Shown here piece by piece: positions 21,814 to 33,849 of a stretch of 64,000 bases of DNA. The translations under genes were made by a program, and so were the position numbers. Numbering within the stretch: the stretch's first letter is position 1; every line of letters starts with the position of its first letter. Origin of the DNA: Flaccisagitta enflata (lineage: Eukaryota > Chaetognatha > Sagittoidea > Aphragmophora); contig OZ231127.1 in NCBI GenBank assembly GCA_965153355.1, positions 62,248,001-62,312,000 of the forward strand, written 5' to 3'. The notes below the pieces were generated by a model, which had not been told where the DNA came from, ran no database searches, and saw only the letters and a list, made by a program, of their open reading frames with translations.

Positions 21814-24800
21814 TTGTCAGGATCTCATCCAAAGAAAAGAGAACGACATAGAAAATATGGCAACAAACAACATCGAGAAAATCAGTGGCTCATCTTTTAT
21901 GCAAATGCACAGGGTTTAAAAGGCAAAATTCCATGTTTAAGGGACATTCTCACTGAAAAGCTCCCACAAGTTGCTTTGTTTACGGAGACTATGCTTAATG
22001 ATATGAGCAGTATCAAAATTCAAGGATACACTTTCTGTGGAAAAAGCCGAGAGGAAGTAGGTGGAGGAGTAGGAATTTTTGTCAGAAATGACACAATGGA
22101 TCATATCACACCCCATGAATCCAGCCGAGATTTAGAAATCTACTGGATAAGTGTCAGGAGAAAAAATCAACGTCCTCTGTACATTGGAGTATATTATGGA
22201 AAACAAGAGTCAAGGGTGAGGAATGATGATATCGACATTGAATTTGGTGAACTCACAGAGGAAATTTTAGAATTAAAGAGAGAAGGCGACATAATTCTAT
22301 GCACAGATGCAAATGCAAAAATTGGCATGTTGGGAGAACCAGTATCCAGAAATGGAAAACATCTACTAAAAATGATTGATGAAATACCACTTGTAAACAT
22401 GAATTCATCACAGAAATGCAAAGGCAAAGTCACAAGAATTAACCGGAAAAATTCAGCGGAAAAATCTGCCATAGATTTTGTTCTGACATGTCAAGATGCA
22501 GAGGAACTTATCAAGACAATAGATATAGATGAAGATGAGGAGTATGTTATGAAAAATGAAAAAGCCATATCAGATCATAATTCGTTTTTCATCAATCTTG
22601 ATATCAACGATATTGATGAGTACCATATACCACAAAGAAGTATTTTCAAAACCACAGCATCAGATACCCAATGGGAATCCTTCACAGACAGACTCCATGA
22701 ATTTGAACGTGAGAGTAAATCCATAATGAGGAACAGCAATATACCCATCAATGAACGTTACAGTCAAGTATATAACAAAATAACCAAAATTGCAGAGGCC
22801 ACTATCGGCAAAACAGTTACAGGAAATGCTCGACCTGAGAAATTCAGTGAAGAGGTTAAATCGCTGCGGGCGGAAAAACGGCAACTGAAAAAAATGATTT
22901 CCACTGAACAAAATGATCAGAAAAAAGATCAATTGAAGCAGAAGTATTATGAAATACAAAAGCAGACAAGAGATAAAATACAAGGAGAACGAGATGAAGA
23001 GACAAAAAGACAATTCAGAAAAATGATAGAGGATAAAAGTCGTACTGCATTCTGGAAATTGATAAAGGATGGGAACCGAAAACCCCCATCCTCATGGGTT
23101 GCAATAAAGGATAAAAATGGCAAGAGAATAACAGATCCACAAAAATATAAAGAACGTAGTGCCGAATATTACAAAGATCTTTTTTCCATGCAACCATTAG
23201 AACACCATCCATATCATGATCATGTTGCTACTTCGATTAAAATCTTTGAAAATGATTTCTCACATGACGAGCATGAATCAAATATCTGCCCAACATTAGC
23301 AGAAATAAAACAAGCCATACAGAATAAAAAGAATGGAAAAAGCACAACAGACATACCAAATGAACTTCTTAAGAATGGCGGAGAAGAAATGGCAAAAATA
23401 ATTCACCATGTGGTGGAAGCCTTCTGGAATGAAGAGATTCTACCAGATATATGGAACGAGGGTCTGATCACCTCTCTTTTCAAAGGAAAGGGAGATAGAG
23501 AAAAAATGGACTGTCAACGTGGTATTACCGTCTCAAGTGCGATATCCATGATACCAGAGGAGATAATCCATAATCGCATGAGGTCTCTGATAAGTCTAAC
23601 ACCGTTTCAAGGTGGAGGGAAAAAGAACACAGCCACAAGAGATCACGTGTTCATGTTAAGAGCGGCAATCAGCACAGCCTTGCATCAAAAACGACCTCTT
23701 TTCTTAACATTTTATGATGTAAAAAAGGCATATGATCATGCTAACCCTGAAGACATGCTTTATGTAGCATGGCAAAGCGGTCTCAAAGGTAAACTATGGC
23801 GATTAACCAAGCTACTGAACACCAATCTAACAGCCAGAGTCAACACCAGACATGGTAAATCCGATAAATTTGAGAGAGAAATTGGAGGCAAACAAGGCGG
23901 AAAAATCATGACCTTCCTTTTTGCTAAACTTATGGACACATTAGTTGAAGACATGAGAGACAGACCGGATCTTGGAATTGATATAAATGGAGTAGAAGTC
24001 GACGTCTTAGAGTGGGTAGATGATGTGATATCTTTTGCAGAAAGTCATTCACAACAAATTGAAACACTCAATTTCATTAATGAATTTGCAAAGAAACATA
24101 GGCTGGAGTGGGGCCCCGACAAATGCAAAGTGATTCAGATAGGAAAGAAAAATGATCCAAATGAGGAGTGGCGCTTGGGAGAAAATATAATAACTTCAGC
24201 TAAAACGTATACATATCTTGGTGACATTATTAATGAAAATGGAACTAACCAAGAAAATCTTGAAAATAGAAAAAATAGAGTACAAGGGTCAACACGCAGA
24301 GTACTGGCAAGTGCAAAAATTGATGTCTTAAAAACAATAGAAACAAAATCATTACTGCAATTGCATGAGGCCTACACCGTTTCATCCATACTCATTAATT
24401 GTGAATCGTGGGTCCTAACAAAGACAGACAGAGACAAACTAGACAAAATGGAGCTGTGGGCTTACAAAAAGATTTTCAATGTACCCATAACTACCCCAAC
24501 TGCAGCAGTCATCTACGAAACGAGATCATTATTCACGTCTATTCTTGTTATAAAAAAACAATTACAGTTTCTCCATCACACATTATCCCATGATGGTGAA
24601 AACGTGTACAAAAAGACACTCGAGTCTCTCATTTCAGACAATATCGGATGGGGGAAATACATACTTAAAGTCTTACGCGAATGCGAACTAGACTTTACGC
24701 TAGAAGAAATCAAGAATAAAAAGAAAAATGAATGGAAGCAAATCGTTCATGATGCCACTTGGGAGCTTAATCGTAAAAAAATCCTGGATTCTTGTCAAGG

Positions 24801-25200
24801 CAAAGGAAAAATAAAAACCAAAACTCAAAAGATACCTCTATGGCTCGAGCTAAATGATTATAAATCTGGTTATGTTAATAATGTAATGTTTGAATTGCCT
24901 AGAAACACTGTAAAGATAATCATAATGGCGAGGTATGGAATGTTAGATTGTGCGAATAATTATCGTGGAAAATATGGGACGAAACTATGTAGGGCCTGTG
25001 ATATGGTAGATGATGAAGATCATCGCATGAACAATTGTGTAAGATGGAAAGATGTAAATTTACATGGGAGAAACTACAGTATTGATTTTGGAGCTGTTTA
25101 CTCTAGTGATATCAAAACGCTTGAACAGATGGCGGGTTTATTGAAACGAATTTGGAACTTAGATTTTGGAAAAAATGAGATGAGATCCTGTACTTCATAA
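21814..25200 (+). CDS. Retrotransposon ORF2: AP-like endonuclease, reverse transcriptase, zinc knuckle
   Basis: About 1,128 codons counted from TTG at 21814; there is no ATG before 21991, which would remove the endonuclease start, and the frame is the same as ORF1. Endonuclease, residues about 25-262: YANAQGLKGK, TETM (Glu58), GVYYG (125-129), TDANAKIG (Asp165, Asn167), SAIDFVL (218-224) and SDHNS (253-257). Reverse transcriptase, about 500-780: FYDVKKAYD (motif A, Asp635), KQGGKIMTFLF (motif B) and EWVDDV (motif C, Asp736/737; Trp-Val instead of the common Tyr-Ala). The C-terminal part holds a CX2CX7HX4C knuckle (Cys1059, Cys1062, His1070, Cys1075). All catalytic residues look present, so the enzyme may be functional if it can be translated. 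It would nick target DNA and reverse-transcribe the element RNA in place. The non-canonical start is the main oddity. Confidence 0.93.
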   Translation: MSGSHPKKRERHRKYGNKQHRENQWLIFYANAQGLKGKIPCLRDILTEKLPQVALFTETMLNDMSSIKIQGYTFCGKSREEVGGGVGIFVRNDTMDHITPHESSRDLEIYWISVRRKNQRPLYIGVYYGKQESRVRNDDIDIEFGELTEEILELKREGDIILCTDANAKIGMLGEPVSRNGKHLLKMIDEIPLVNMNSSQKCKGKVTRINRKNSAEKSAIDFVLTCQDAEELIKTIDIDEDEEYVMKNEKAISDHNSFFINLDINDIDEYHIPQRSIFKTTASDTQWESFTDRLHEFERESKSIMRNSNIPINERYSQVYNKITKIAEATIGKTVTGNARPEKFSEEVKSLRAEKRQLKKMISTEQNDQKKDQLKQKYYEIQKQTRDKIQGERDEETKRQFRKMIEDKSRTAFWKLIKDGNRKPPSSWVAIKDKNGKRITDPQKYKERSAEYYKDLFSMQPLEHHPYHDHVATSIKIFENDFSHDEHESNICPTLAEIKQAIQNKKNGKSTTDIPNELLKNGGEEMAKIIHHVVEAFWNEEILPDIWNEGLITSLFKGKGDREKMDCQRGITVSSAISMIPEEIIHNRMRSLISLTPFQGGGKKNTATRDHVFMLRAAISTALHQKRPLFLTFYDVKKAYDHANPEDMLYVAWQSGLKGKLWRLTKLLNTNLTARVNTRHGKSDKFEREIGGKQGGKIMTFLFAKLMDTLVEDMRDRPDLGIDINGVEVDVLEWVDDVISFAESHSQQIETLNFINEFAKKHRLEWGPDKCKVIQIGKKNDPNEEWRLGENIITSAKTYTYLGDIINENGTNQENLENRKNRVQGSTRRVLASAKIDVLKTIETKSLLQLHEAYTVSSILINCESWVLTKTDRDKLDKMELWAYKKIFNVPITTPTAAVIYETRSLFTSILVIKKQLQFLHHTLSHDGENVYKKTLESLISDNIGWGKYILKVLRECELDFTLEEIKNKKKNEWKQIVHDATWELNRKKILDSCQGKGKIKTKTQKIPLWLELNDYKSGYVNNVMFELPRNTVKIIIMARYGMLDCANNYRGKYGTKLCRACDMVDDEDHRMNNCVRWKDVNLHGRNYSIDFGAVYSSDIKTLEQMAGLLKRIWNLDFGKNEMRSCTS

Positions 25201-25487
25201 ATTATGGTGGTGTGTCTCGTTCGCTTTTCAATGTTTTTTCTCTTATACTCTTATACTTTTATACTCTTATACTGTACTGGCAAGTCATTGCTGTGATATT
25301 TCCGTTTTATAGTCATGGGTGATTTACGATACAGATGGAATGTAAATAACAAAAAATGGCTCAATGCACTTATGTGTAGATAACTCATTATTTATCCATG
25401 TCCGAGTACTGTGATTTATCATTGTACGGTTGTATTAATTGCAATGTGGACAATAAAAATGTCAAATGTCAAAATGTCAAATGTCAA

Positions 25488-26030
<543 letters not shown>

Positions 26031-26034
26031 CCAT

Positions 26035-26270
26035 TTTTAGTCGCGTGCTACGCGACTCTACACCCCGCTTAGTCGGTCTGTTCATCGGTCCGTCGGTCCG
26101 TCGGTCCGTCGGTCCGTCGGTCCGTCGGTCAGTCCGTCCGTCACACTTTACTTTTTCGGCGTTAATGGGGTTTTTGGCTATACTGCTCCTGCCGAAATGC
26201 TCCACTGACCTCAATTATGGCCCCTGCCCAACCGCACGCGACTGGGGTAGCCGTGTATCCGGCCTTGTTT
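26035..26270 (+). mobile_element. Palindrome-ended element, short GTCGCGTGC subfamily
   Basis: Starts TTTTAGTCGCGTGCTACGCG, then a (GTCCGTCG)n tract at 26085-26150, CACACTTTACTTTTT, CCCCTGCCCAACC, the internal arm copy GCACGCGACTGGGGTAGCCG, and ends GTATCCGGCCTTGTT. This is one of the cleanest copies. Confidence 0.93.
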
Positions 26271-26649
26271 TTTTATAAAATCTCTCAGATTAATAAACTT
26301 AACAACTTTCCTTCACATAACAACAATCAGAACACTCAAAAGCTTTTTTATTGAGTTTCTTACATCTACATCCGCCCTAAATTGCAATAAAGAATTTTCC
26401 ATGCTGAGAAATGAGCATTAACTTTGAAAGAGCACTGCTCATAAACGAGTTGAGCTAGAAACCCCAGATTGATCGCATTTTTAAGTTGAGACCAATTTGG
26501 GGTATCTAGCTTTATCTTCAAAGTTGCAATACTCAGGCCTTAATTTAATGATACTGTTGAGCGTGCAAGCCGCTACTTGCGACTTCCGCGTGCCCGACAG
26601 AGAATGAGTGTACCTGGTTTTCAACCTCATTTTTCTATTCACACTTGAA

Positions 26650-27250
26650 TCTATTTTACAATGATACCAGTCATGGCCGCTTTTGCCGTGAGGAAAAAAC
26701 GTAAGCATTCACCACTCTCCACCGTCTTCAGTTATCGCAATTCTTCATAATGTGAGATTGAATCATAAGCATTTGTATGTATTGATCGCGCTGAAAATAA
26801 GAGAAAAATAAGACTGAGCTAAATGAGCTTGATGACCTAAAGTAGTCGAAACTACTCTTACAGAAGACCAGCTATGCTCACTGACATGCTTCCTGGTATT
26901 TGCTTGCTTAAACATGTATCAAAACATTTATTCATTTATCACATTTAAAATCCAAAAAGAAAGACTAGCTTAATTAGCTAAATGAGCTAAATGAGCTAAA
27001 ATTCTCAAAAACACCCTCAAAGATAAGCTACACTCATAAACATGTTGTCTAGTATTCGCATGCTCAAACAAACATATGTACACACTTTTATTAATCTTAA
27101 TTCAAATCATAAAAAATGAAAAAAAATTATTTAGAATATTTGTGACAAAAGACTGAAAAAATCATCACTAAAAATATTTGTTGTAGACTCGTAGAGCATT
27201 CTGCTTGGCGCCAAATGAAAGAGAATTATCAAATTTACTTACCCTAACAC
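26650..27250. repeat. Dispersed repeat, copy 2
   Basis: Same family and orientation as 1765-2490: GCCGTGAGGAAAAAA start, GAGCTAAATGAGCTA units, shared end with GCATTCTGCTTGGCGCC. 27251-27785 beyond it shows no gene. Confidence 0.7.
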
Positions 27251-27785
27251 CCCTCTCAAAATTAGACGAACTGGGATCATAGCTAGTCTGTAAATGCTTT
27301 ATGAATTACTTATGAAGAGTCTGAGTGTAAAGGTAACTTTAAGATATGAGATTTTCAGCAGGGTTTAACAAAAATTGTCCAAAGAATGTCAGCCAATGGC
27401 TCCTAATCTCTTTTTTTGATTGATATCATGATACTGTCTTTTTGATGGAAATTCCAAATTGACCAGTGAAACCAACCTATTTGTCAAGGGATCCAGTCGC
27501 TTTGTGGGGCTGTTCCTTACTCCCAATGCGTCATTGTTGCTTGTTAGTTATGTAACAACTCCGGAATAGCAGTTTTCTTCCCACTCATATGGGAAAAAAT
27601 AAGAAAGTTTATACCGTTTCCTCATAAAAAGTTTTTTTGTCAAAATCAGTCAAAATCGCCTACCACATTTTTGACATAGCACACAACCAGGGCCCCACAC
27701 TAGTGCGAATGCTCTACTTGGCCTCGGTTTGCAAAAATGATATGTTTAAGCTATCTCTGTGTCAAATTTCAGCCCTCTCAATGCA

Positions 27786-29644
27786 TTTTTAGTCGCGTGC
27801 ACGCGACTCTATAACCCGCTCTGTCGGTCCGTCGGTCGGTCCGTAACACTTAGCTTTTTTTCGTCGTTTTACGTCATTTTAGGGTATTTTACGTCATTTT
27901 AAGTCATTCCAAGTCATTTCAGTCATTTTCAGTTAATTTTAGTCACTTAAGTCATTTTGTCCTTTTTGTCATTTTATGTTATTATGAGTCATGTTAAGTC
28001 ATTCTTAGTCATTCTAAGTTATTTTAAGTCATTCTAAGTCATTATAAGTCATTACAAGTCATTCTTAGTCATTCTCAGTCATTCTCAGTCACTCTAAATT
28101 ATTTTTGGCTTTTGTAGTTTTTAGTAATACTTTGCTTTTTTGCGTTGTTTTTGAACAATCTGGGTCGTCTGGAGTGATTTTGAGTCATTATTTTGTTGTT
28201 TTTGGTCATTTTTGGTTGCTTTTGGTCATTTCTGGTTGCTTTTAGTCATTTTTGATCATTTTTGATCATTTACGTCACTTTGTTAATTTAAGTCATTTGT
28301 GTCTTTTTCGGGCATTTTATTTTATTTTGGAAGATTTCAGGTCATTTTTGGTCATCTAACATGGTTTTTTGGTATGTTTTGGTCTTTTAGGTTTTCTGGT
28401 TTTTTGGTTTTTCGGTTTTTCGGTTTTTTGGTTTTTTGTTTTTGGGTTTTTTGTTTGTTTTTTTTTGGTCATCTAGGTTTTTTGGTATGTTTTGGTCATT
28501 TTTGTTTTTTGGTATGTTTTGGTCATATGTGGCATTTCAAGTCTGCTGGTTTAAGTCTGCTGGTTTATGTCTGCTGGTTTAAGTCTGCTGGTTTAGGTCT
28601 GCTGGTTAAGGTCAGCTGGTTTAGGTCTGCTGGTTTAAGTCTGCTGGTTTAGGTCCACTGATTTAAGTCCACTGGTACAAGTCTGCTGGTTTAAGTCTGC
28701 TGGTTTGAGTTGGCTGGTTTAGGTCGGCTGGTTTAGGTCAGCTGGTTTGAGATGGCTGATTTAGGTCTGTTGGTTTAGGTCTGCAGGTTAAGTCTGCTGG
28801 TTTAAGTCTGCTGGTTTAAGTCTGCTGGTTTAAGTTTGCTGGTTTAAGTCTGCTGGTTTTATTCTGCTGGTTTTATTCTGCTGGTTTAAGTTGGCTGGTT
28901 TAAGTCTGCTGGTTTAAGTCTGCTGGTTTAAGTCTGCTGGTTTAAGTCTGCTGGTTTAAGTCTGCTGGTTTAAGTCTGCTGGTTTAAGTTTGCTGGTTTA
29001 GGTCAGCTGGTTTAGGTCAGCTGGTTTAAGTCTGCTGGATTAAATCTGCTGGATTAAATCTGCTGGTTTAAGTCTGCTGGTTTAAGTCTGCTGGTTTAAG
29101 TCTGCTGGTTTAAGTCTGCTGGTTTAAGTCTGGTTTAAGTCTGGTTTAAGTCTGGTTTAAGTCTGGTTTAAGTCTAGTTTATGTATGGTTTAGTCTGGTT
29201 TGAGTCTGGTTTGAGTCTGGTTTAAGTCTGGTTTGAGTCTGGTTTGAGTCTGGTTTAAGTCTGGTTTAAGTCTGGTTTAAGTCTGGTTTAAGTATGGTTT
29301 AAGTATGGTTTAAGTATGGTTTAAGTCTGGTTTAAGTCTGGTTCATGTCTGGTTCATGTCTGGTTCATGTCTGGTTTAGGTCTGGTTTAGGTCTGGTTTA
29401 GGTCTGGTTTAGGTCTGGTTTAGGTCTGGTTTAGGTCTGGTTTTGGTCTGGTTTTGGTCTGGTTTTGGTCTGGTTTTGGTCTGGTTTAATTCTGGTTTGA
29501 GTCTGGTTTGGGTCTGGTTTGGGTCTGGTTTGGGTCTGGTTTGGGTCTGGTTTAAGTCTGATTTTCAATAAAAAGATACAATAAGGAGTCAGGTCAGTTC
29601 AGTTATTTTCGTCCTGCACGCGACTTATAGGTGTTGGCCTTGTT
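27786..29644 (+). mobile_element. Long palindrome-ended element carrying three minisatellites (copy 1)
   Basis: Start TTTTTAGTCGCGTGCACGCG, TATAACCCGCTCTGTCGG, short GTCG/GTCC tract. Then AAGTCATTTT-type units (about 27870-28110), T/G-rich sequence, a 14-bp GTCTGCTGGTTTAA array (28540-29125) and an 11-bp GTCTGGTTTAA array (29125-29565). The conserved end module is CAATAAAAAGATACAATAAG, GAGTCAGGTCAG..., CTGCACGCGACTTATAGG and TGTTGGCCTTGTT. The internal copy GCACGCGAC again matches the start arm. No protein frame. Same layout at 51947-53463 and 57666-59718. Confidence 0.92.
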
Positions 29645-29759
29645 AATCTCAATTTTGGTTACTTTCCCAGTTCGTTTAATTTTGAGAGGGATGTTATCAA
29701 TTTCGTTTGAAGGCTCATTCAGTCGATTGAGAGCCACAACTTACCAATAAAATGGAATA

Positions 29760-29920
29760 CAGTTGAACCCCACTCTAACGGATTTCCGCCTATGACAGAC
29801 ATTAATTTTTTGTCCCTTCAACAACTGTTTTTTTTTATTTCTTATATTGGCTATAACAGAATTTTGCATATAATTAAAATTTGTTAGTCCCCTGAAATCC
29901 GTTAGAGCGGGGTTCAACTG
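29760..29920. mobile_element. 161-bp MITE, Tc1/mariner (pogo/Tigger-like) ends
   Basis: Terminal inverted repeats of 26-27 bp with one mismatch, beginning CAGTTGAACCCCACTCTAAC, flanked by TA at 29758-29759 and 29921-29922. CAGTTGAACC ends are typical of pogo/Tigger-like elements. Non-coding. Confidence 0.92.
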
Positions 29921-30001
29921 TATGTCAAAAATTCTAACCGACTTAAACTTTTTTCCCAACAAGCAAATAGAATACAAGTGTGAACTTCGGCCATTATACA
30001 A

Positions 30002-30213
30002 AACAAGGCTGGATACACGGCTACCCCAGTCGCGTGCGGGTGGGCAGGGGCAGAAATTGAGGTCACCAGATCATTTGGGCAGGAGCAGTAAGGCCAAAAA
30101 CCGCAAAAACCCAAAAAAAGTAAAGTGTGACGGACCGACGGACCGACGGACCGACGGACCGACGGACCGACCAACAAAGCGGGATGTAGAGTTGCGTAGC
30201 ACGCGACTAAAAA
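30002..30213 (-). mobile_element. Palindrome-ended element, short GTCGCGTGC subfamily
   Basis: Starts AACAAGGCTGGATACACGGC, internal arm copy AGTCGCGTGCGGGTGGGCAG, a clean (GGACCGAC)n tract at 30130-30170, and the terminal palindrome GTTGCGTAGCACGCGACT plus A's. Confidence 0.93.
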
Positions 30214-30349
30214 AAATAAAACTAACAAATGTCAACCGCCTCATCAAAAGACATGTTGTAATTCGTTTGCGTCAGTTATGCGCGTTTCATTTACTCACAT
30301 TTACTCAAGAAAACATTGCACGGTTTATTTTACAGCGTTTTTCAGCGTC

Positions 30350-30514
30350 ATAGGAAAAAGAATCTGAAACCAGATTTGGATTCCCCAGACAATGTTTTAG
30401 AATGCCATCCTGACGCCTTCGATTTACCATGCGATTTGGAGGCACAAACAATGATTTTCCGACAACTTCTCCTTGTTCTTTATTTTACATCAAATTTCAC
30501 GGGCAAAAAAACAT
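30350..30514 (+). other. Possible small plus-strand exon
   Basis: After a fair acceptor (TTTTACAGCGTTTTTCAG) a frame reads RHRKKNLKPDLDSPDNVLEC, HPDAFDLPCDLEAQ, then MIFRQLLLVLYFTSN to a stop at 30514. Composition is protein-like, but no donor or neighbour supports it. Confidence 0.25.
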
Positions 30515-31009
30515 GATACTGGTCATTCGGATCAAAGATCTAGTAGATTATGTGAATAATTTTGTATTTGAGATGAATTTCGAGCCGTAACTATGCTGTG
30601 TATCGCGGTTTGCAAATTCTGACACTCTTTTTTTGCACCTAAATCTCCTTGATTTCTCACTCGCTTCTTGCCTACAAAAGAAGCAGTAGAGAAATGTTAT
30701 TTACTCTCTCGTCTCCTTTCCATCCCTTTTATCGACCACCTTTTCTTCTCTTTCATTTCTCCTTTCCAGCACCTTAGTTATTTTATAACTGTATATGTTT
30801 TCATCTTAACGTTGTCTATTGCCGCATGAATCATGGATGTATATCGGGCATACAATGCAAATACATCATGAAAAGATGCACAAGAGCGCCTTTCATCTGC
30901 TCACACTTTCATGACTCTATAGTTCCCCGACTTTCCCAAATTTCCGGCCTTCTTTTCCTTCAATCTTCAACACGCACAACTTCATCTTAACATCAAATTG
31001 GAGGCATTA

Positions 31010-31160
31010 AACGCACATATTTATTATGCATATAAAATAACGCATATATTTCGGCGCATATATCATAGCGCGTATAAGACGCATATATTATAACGCATAT
31101 ATTATACGCATATCATATTAAGCATATATATAACGCGCATATTTTAACTCATATGCTATT
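31010..31160. repeat. AT-rich CGCATATAT minisatellite
   Basis: About ten degenerate units of ACGCATATATTATA, 13-15 bp period. Confidence 0.75.
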
Positions 31161-31261
31161 AATAGAATATGGAACGATATCGATGACAATAAGAAAACGA
31201 TGACCATATCGACTTTGAAGACGAGGCTGACGGTGACGTAATGAGTCAATAACCAGGACGT

Positions 31262-31483
<222 letters not shown>

Positions 31484-31497
31484 CTCAAGAAACTTAC

Positions 31498-31833
31498 TTT
31501 TCTGCGGTTGTTTGACGACGGCGCCGGATTCCACCGGCGCCCTCTCCAGCGGACGCCGTTTCGTGGAGAACGAAGAAGACGCCGTCGGTTTGGGCGTTGG
31601 AGACGCCAACGCCGACGTTGACATGTCGACTCTCGGTGGACGCCGGACGCCGGAAACGGACGCCGGCGGATGATGAGGCGCCGAGACGCCGCCGCCGCCG
31701 CCGAGTGGACGCGACGATCGAATCGGCGGATTTCCGTCCATCGGAATCGGACTCGAAGTCGTCCTCGCGGAAGGAGGCCGGAAAGGAGCCAAAGGGGCGC
31801 ACACCAGCGTCAGTAAGGAAGTACGGACGCGAG
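31498..31833 (-). CDS. Coding exon, Pro/Ser/Thr-rich (probable extracellular stalk)
   Basis: A 336-nt minus-strand exon with acceptor CTCTCTCCCACAG and a consensus donor AAAA|GTAAGT. GC-rich against AT-rich surroundings. Two frames stay open; the one preferred enters with two bases and leaves one (A). It would join the exon at 8469-8391 as A+TA, placing this segment just before the transmembrane helix. That frame reads Pro/Ser/Thr-rich: SARTTSSPIPMDGNPPIRSS, GGGGGVSAPHHPPASVSGV, STSALASPTPKPTASSS and ERAPVESGAVVKQPQK. A mucin-like stalk or disordered linker fits. The other frame is Arg/Ser-rich. Linking it to 8.4 kb implies an intron of about 23 kb containing the retrotransposon, so membership is inferred. 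The acceptor uses the (CT)n tract at 31855-31992. Confidence 0.6.
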
Positions 31834-31848
31834 CTGTGGGAGAGAGAC

Positions 31849-31994
<146 letters not shown>

Positions 31995-31999
31995 TAATG

Positions 32000-32642
32000 T
32001 TGTCCATTATATATTCATTTCTGTTAATGGCAACATACAGATGACAAAGGAGAGAAACAAGATATTCCAAAACACAAGCAAGAATATTTTTTATCGAAGA
32101 GGATATAGCGGGAAAAAAGTTGGAGAGAAACAAGACAAGTGGCAAATAAACGTGAGAAAAAAAAGAGCAAGACGAGGCAATAAAGGTCAAACAGACCAGG
32201 ACAAGATAAAAACATAGCAAAACAAGAAAAATTACAGAAGCCGGTTGACGGTTCAGGTGCGTTGAAGATAAACAAAGCCTCTCAATGACAAAATGGAGTT
32301 GGTACCAATAACCAAACCAGAACGCATTTCCAATTGCTGTAATTACACCAAAACTCAGTCCGTGGGTATATGTATATGTAGGATCATGATCATCTGTTAC
32401 GTCGGTGGTTTGGTATCAAACGAGAAAGCATACCACTAACAAGAGCTACCGACCAAGTGGTCGAGATGTGCTGCCACCCGGCATGAAAACTAACAGGAGA
32501 AACGCACCACTAAGAAAAGTCATCCTAATCCGAAAACTTCGAGCTATTCTCGGAAAGACTATCGCAAAAGTGTTTTTCAGTGGACTTTTTCTCACCTCAA
32601 GATCAAGACATCTCTCTGTTTGTAACCGTCGTTTATCAACAA
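32000..32642. other. No gene recognised
   Basis: AT-rich sequence. The open frames on both strands near 32400-32800 are short, partly overlap the MITE at 32651-32968 and lack splice or start support. Confidence 0.5.
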
Positions 32643-32650
32643 ACAAAAAT

Positions 32651-32968
32651 GCAGGCCTGTATATCATTGAGTTTTCCCCCCCTGGTGGGGGGAAGGAATG
32701 GAAGGGTCTGGAGATGGAGAAGGAAATCAAAGGAGGAAAAATAGAAAAAAAGGAAATTTGGGGAAAATATAACTTTTGACAGTGCCAAATCATAAGACAC
32801 AATTAGTAAAACACAATTCAACACTATTTAAACCTTAACTACATTGTTTTATTGCTATATGGGGAAGAAAATCATAGATATAAAAACGCAACGCAATGCG
32901 TCGCGGGGAAGAAAATCAAAGGCAGGGGGGGGGGGGAATCAAAAGCGACTCAATGATATACACCCCTG
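32651..32968. mobile_element. 318-bp hAT-type MITE, copy 1
   Basis: Ends CAGGCCTGTATATCATTGAG and ...CTCAATGATATACACCCCTG with an exact 8-bp target duplication CAAAAATG (32643-32650 and 32969-32976). CAG...CTG ends plus 8 bp fit hAT. The inside has paired blocks ending in C- or G-runs. A reverse-oriented sister of 317 bp is at 54210-54526. Confidence 0.95.
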
Positions 32969-33059
32969 CAAAAATGGCTTCATCTCTACTCTTAACGGGG
33001 CCTGAGGGAGCGAATTCATGAAATAAATCGTAATCGTAGTCTATCATGTCATTGTCGGA

Positions 33060-33745
33060 TCTCCTGACATTGGGCAAAGAAAAAATTTTGAATCAAATGA
33101 GTGGATCATAGTTCAATAAAAGGCAGAACTAACTTCATCTTCGCTCACAAAGAGGAAGTGGTGAATTCAGTAAATAGTTCAGTAACCGTAGTCCGCCAAA
33201 AGACAGAACGAACATCAACTTCGCTGACAAAGAGAAAGTAGTGAATTTAGTGAATAGATTGTAACCATAGTCCGTCAAATGACCGAACTAACTTCATTCT
33301 TGACTGACAAAGAGGAAGTAGTGAATTCAGGGAATAGATCTTAACCGTAGTCCACCAAAAGAAAGAACTAACTTCAACTTCGCTGACAAAGGGGAAGTAG
33401 TTTATTTAGTGAATAGATCTTAACTGTAGTCAACCAAAAGAAAGAACTAACTTCATCCTCGCTGACAAAGGGGAAGTAGTGAATTCAGTGAATAGATCGT
33501 AACCGTAGTCCAACAAAAGAAAGAACTAACTTCATCTTCGCTGACAAAGGGGAAGTAGTGAATTCAGTGAATAGATTGTAACTGTAGTCTGTCAAAAGAC
33601 CGAACTAACATCATCTTCGCTGACAAAGGGGAAGTAGTGAATTCAGTGAATAGATCTTAACTGTAGTCCACCAAAAGAAAGAACTAACTTCATCTTCGCT
33701 GACAAAGGGGAAGTAGTGAATTCAGTGAATAGATCGTAACCGTTG
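33060..33745. repeat. 79-bp tandem satellite, about eight units
   Basis: The word GTAGTGAATT or a variant recurs at 33238, 33318, 33397, 33476, 33555, 33634 and 33713, a 79-80 bp period. Each unit has GAACTAACTTCATCTTCGCT then GACAAAGGGGAAGTAGTGAA. Not coding. Confidence 0.93.
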
Positions 33746-33849
33746 TCCGCGGCTGCTGCAAATGCGCCATTTTCTAAATCTCGCCTGAAAAACGCTTCGG
33801 TCTTCATATTGCGGCCATAACAAATGGCTAGCCTCAAGCCCGAGGAAGG

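Noticed and set aside
28540-29565. Possible CRISPR-like or regulatory array
   Set aside because: Units of 14 and 11 bp are directly adjacent without unique spacers; this is a minisatellite in an animal genome.
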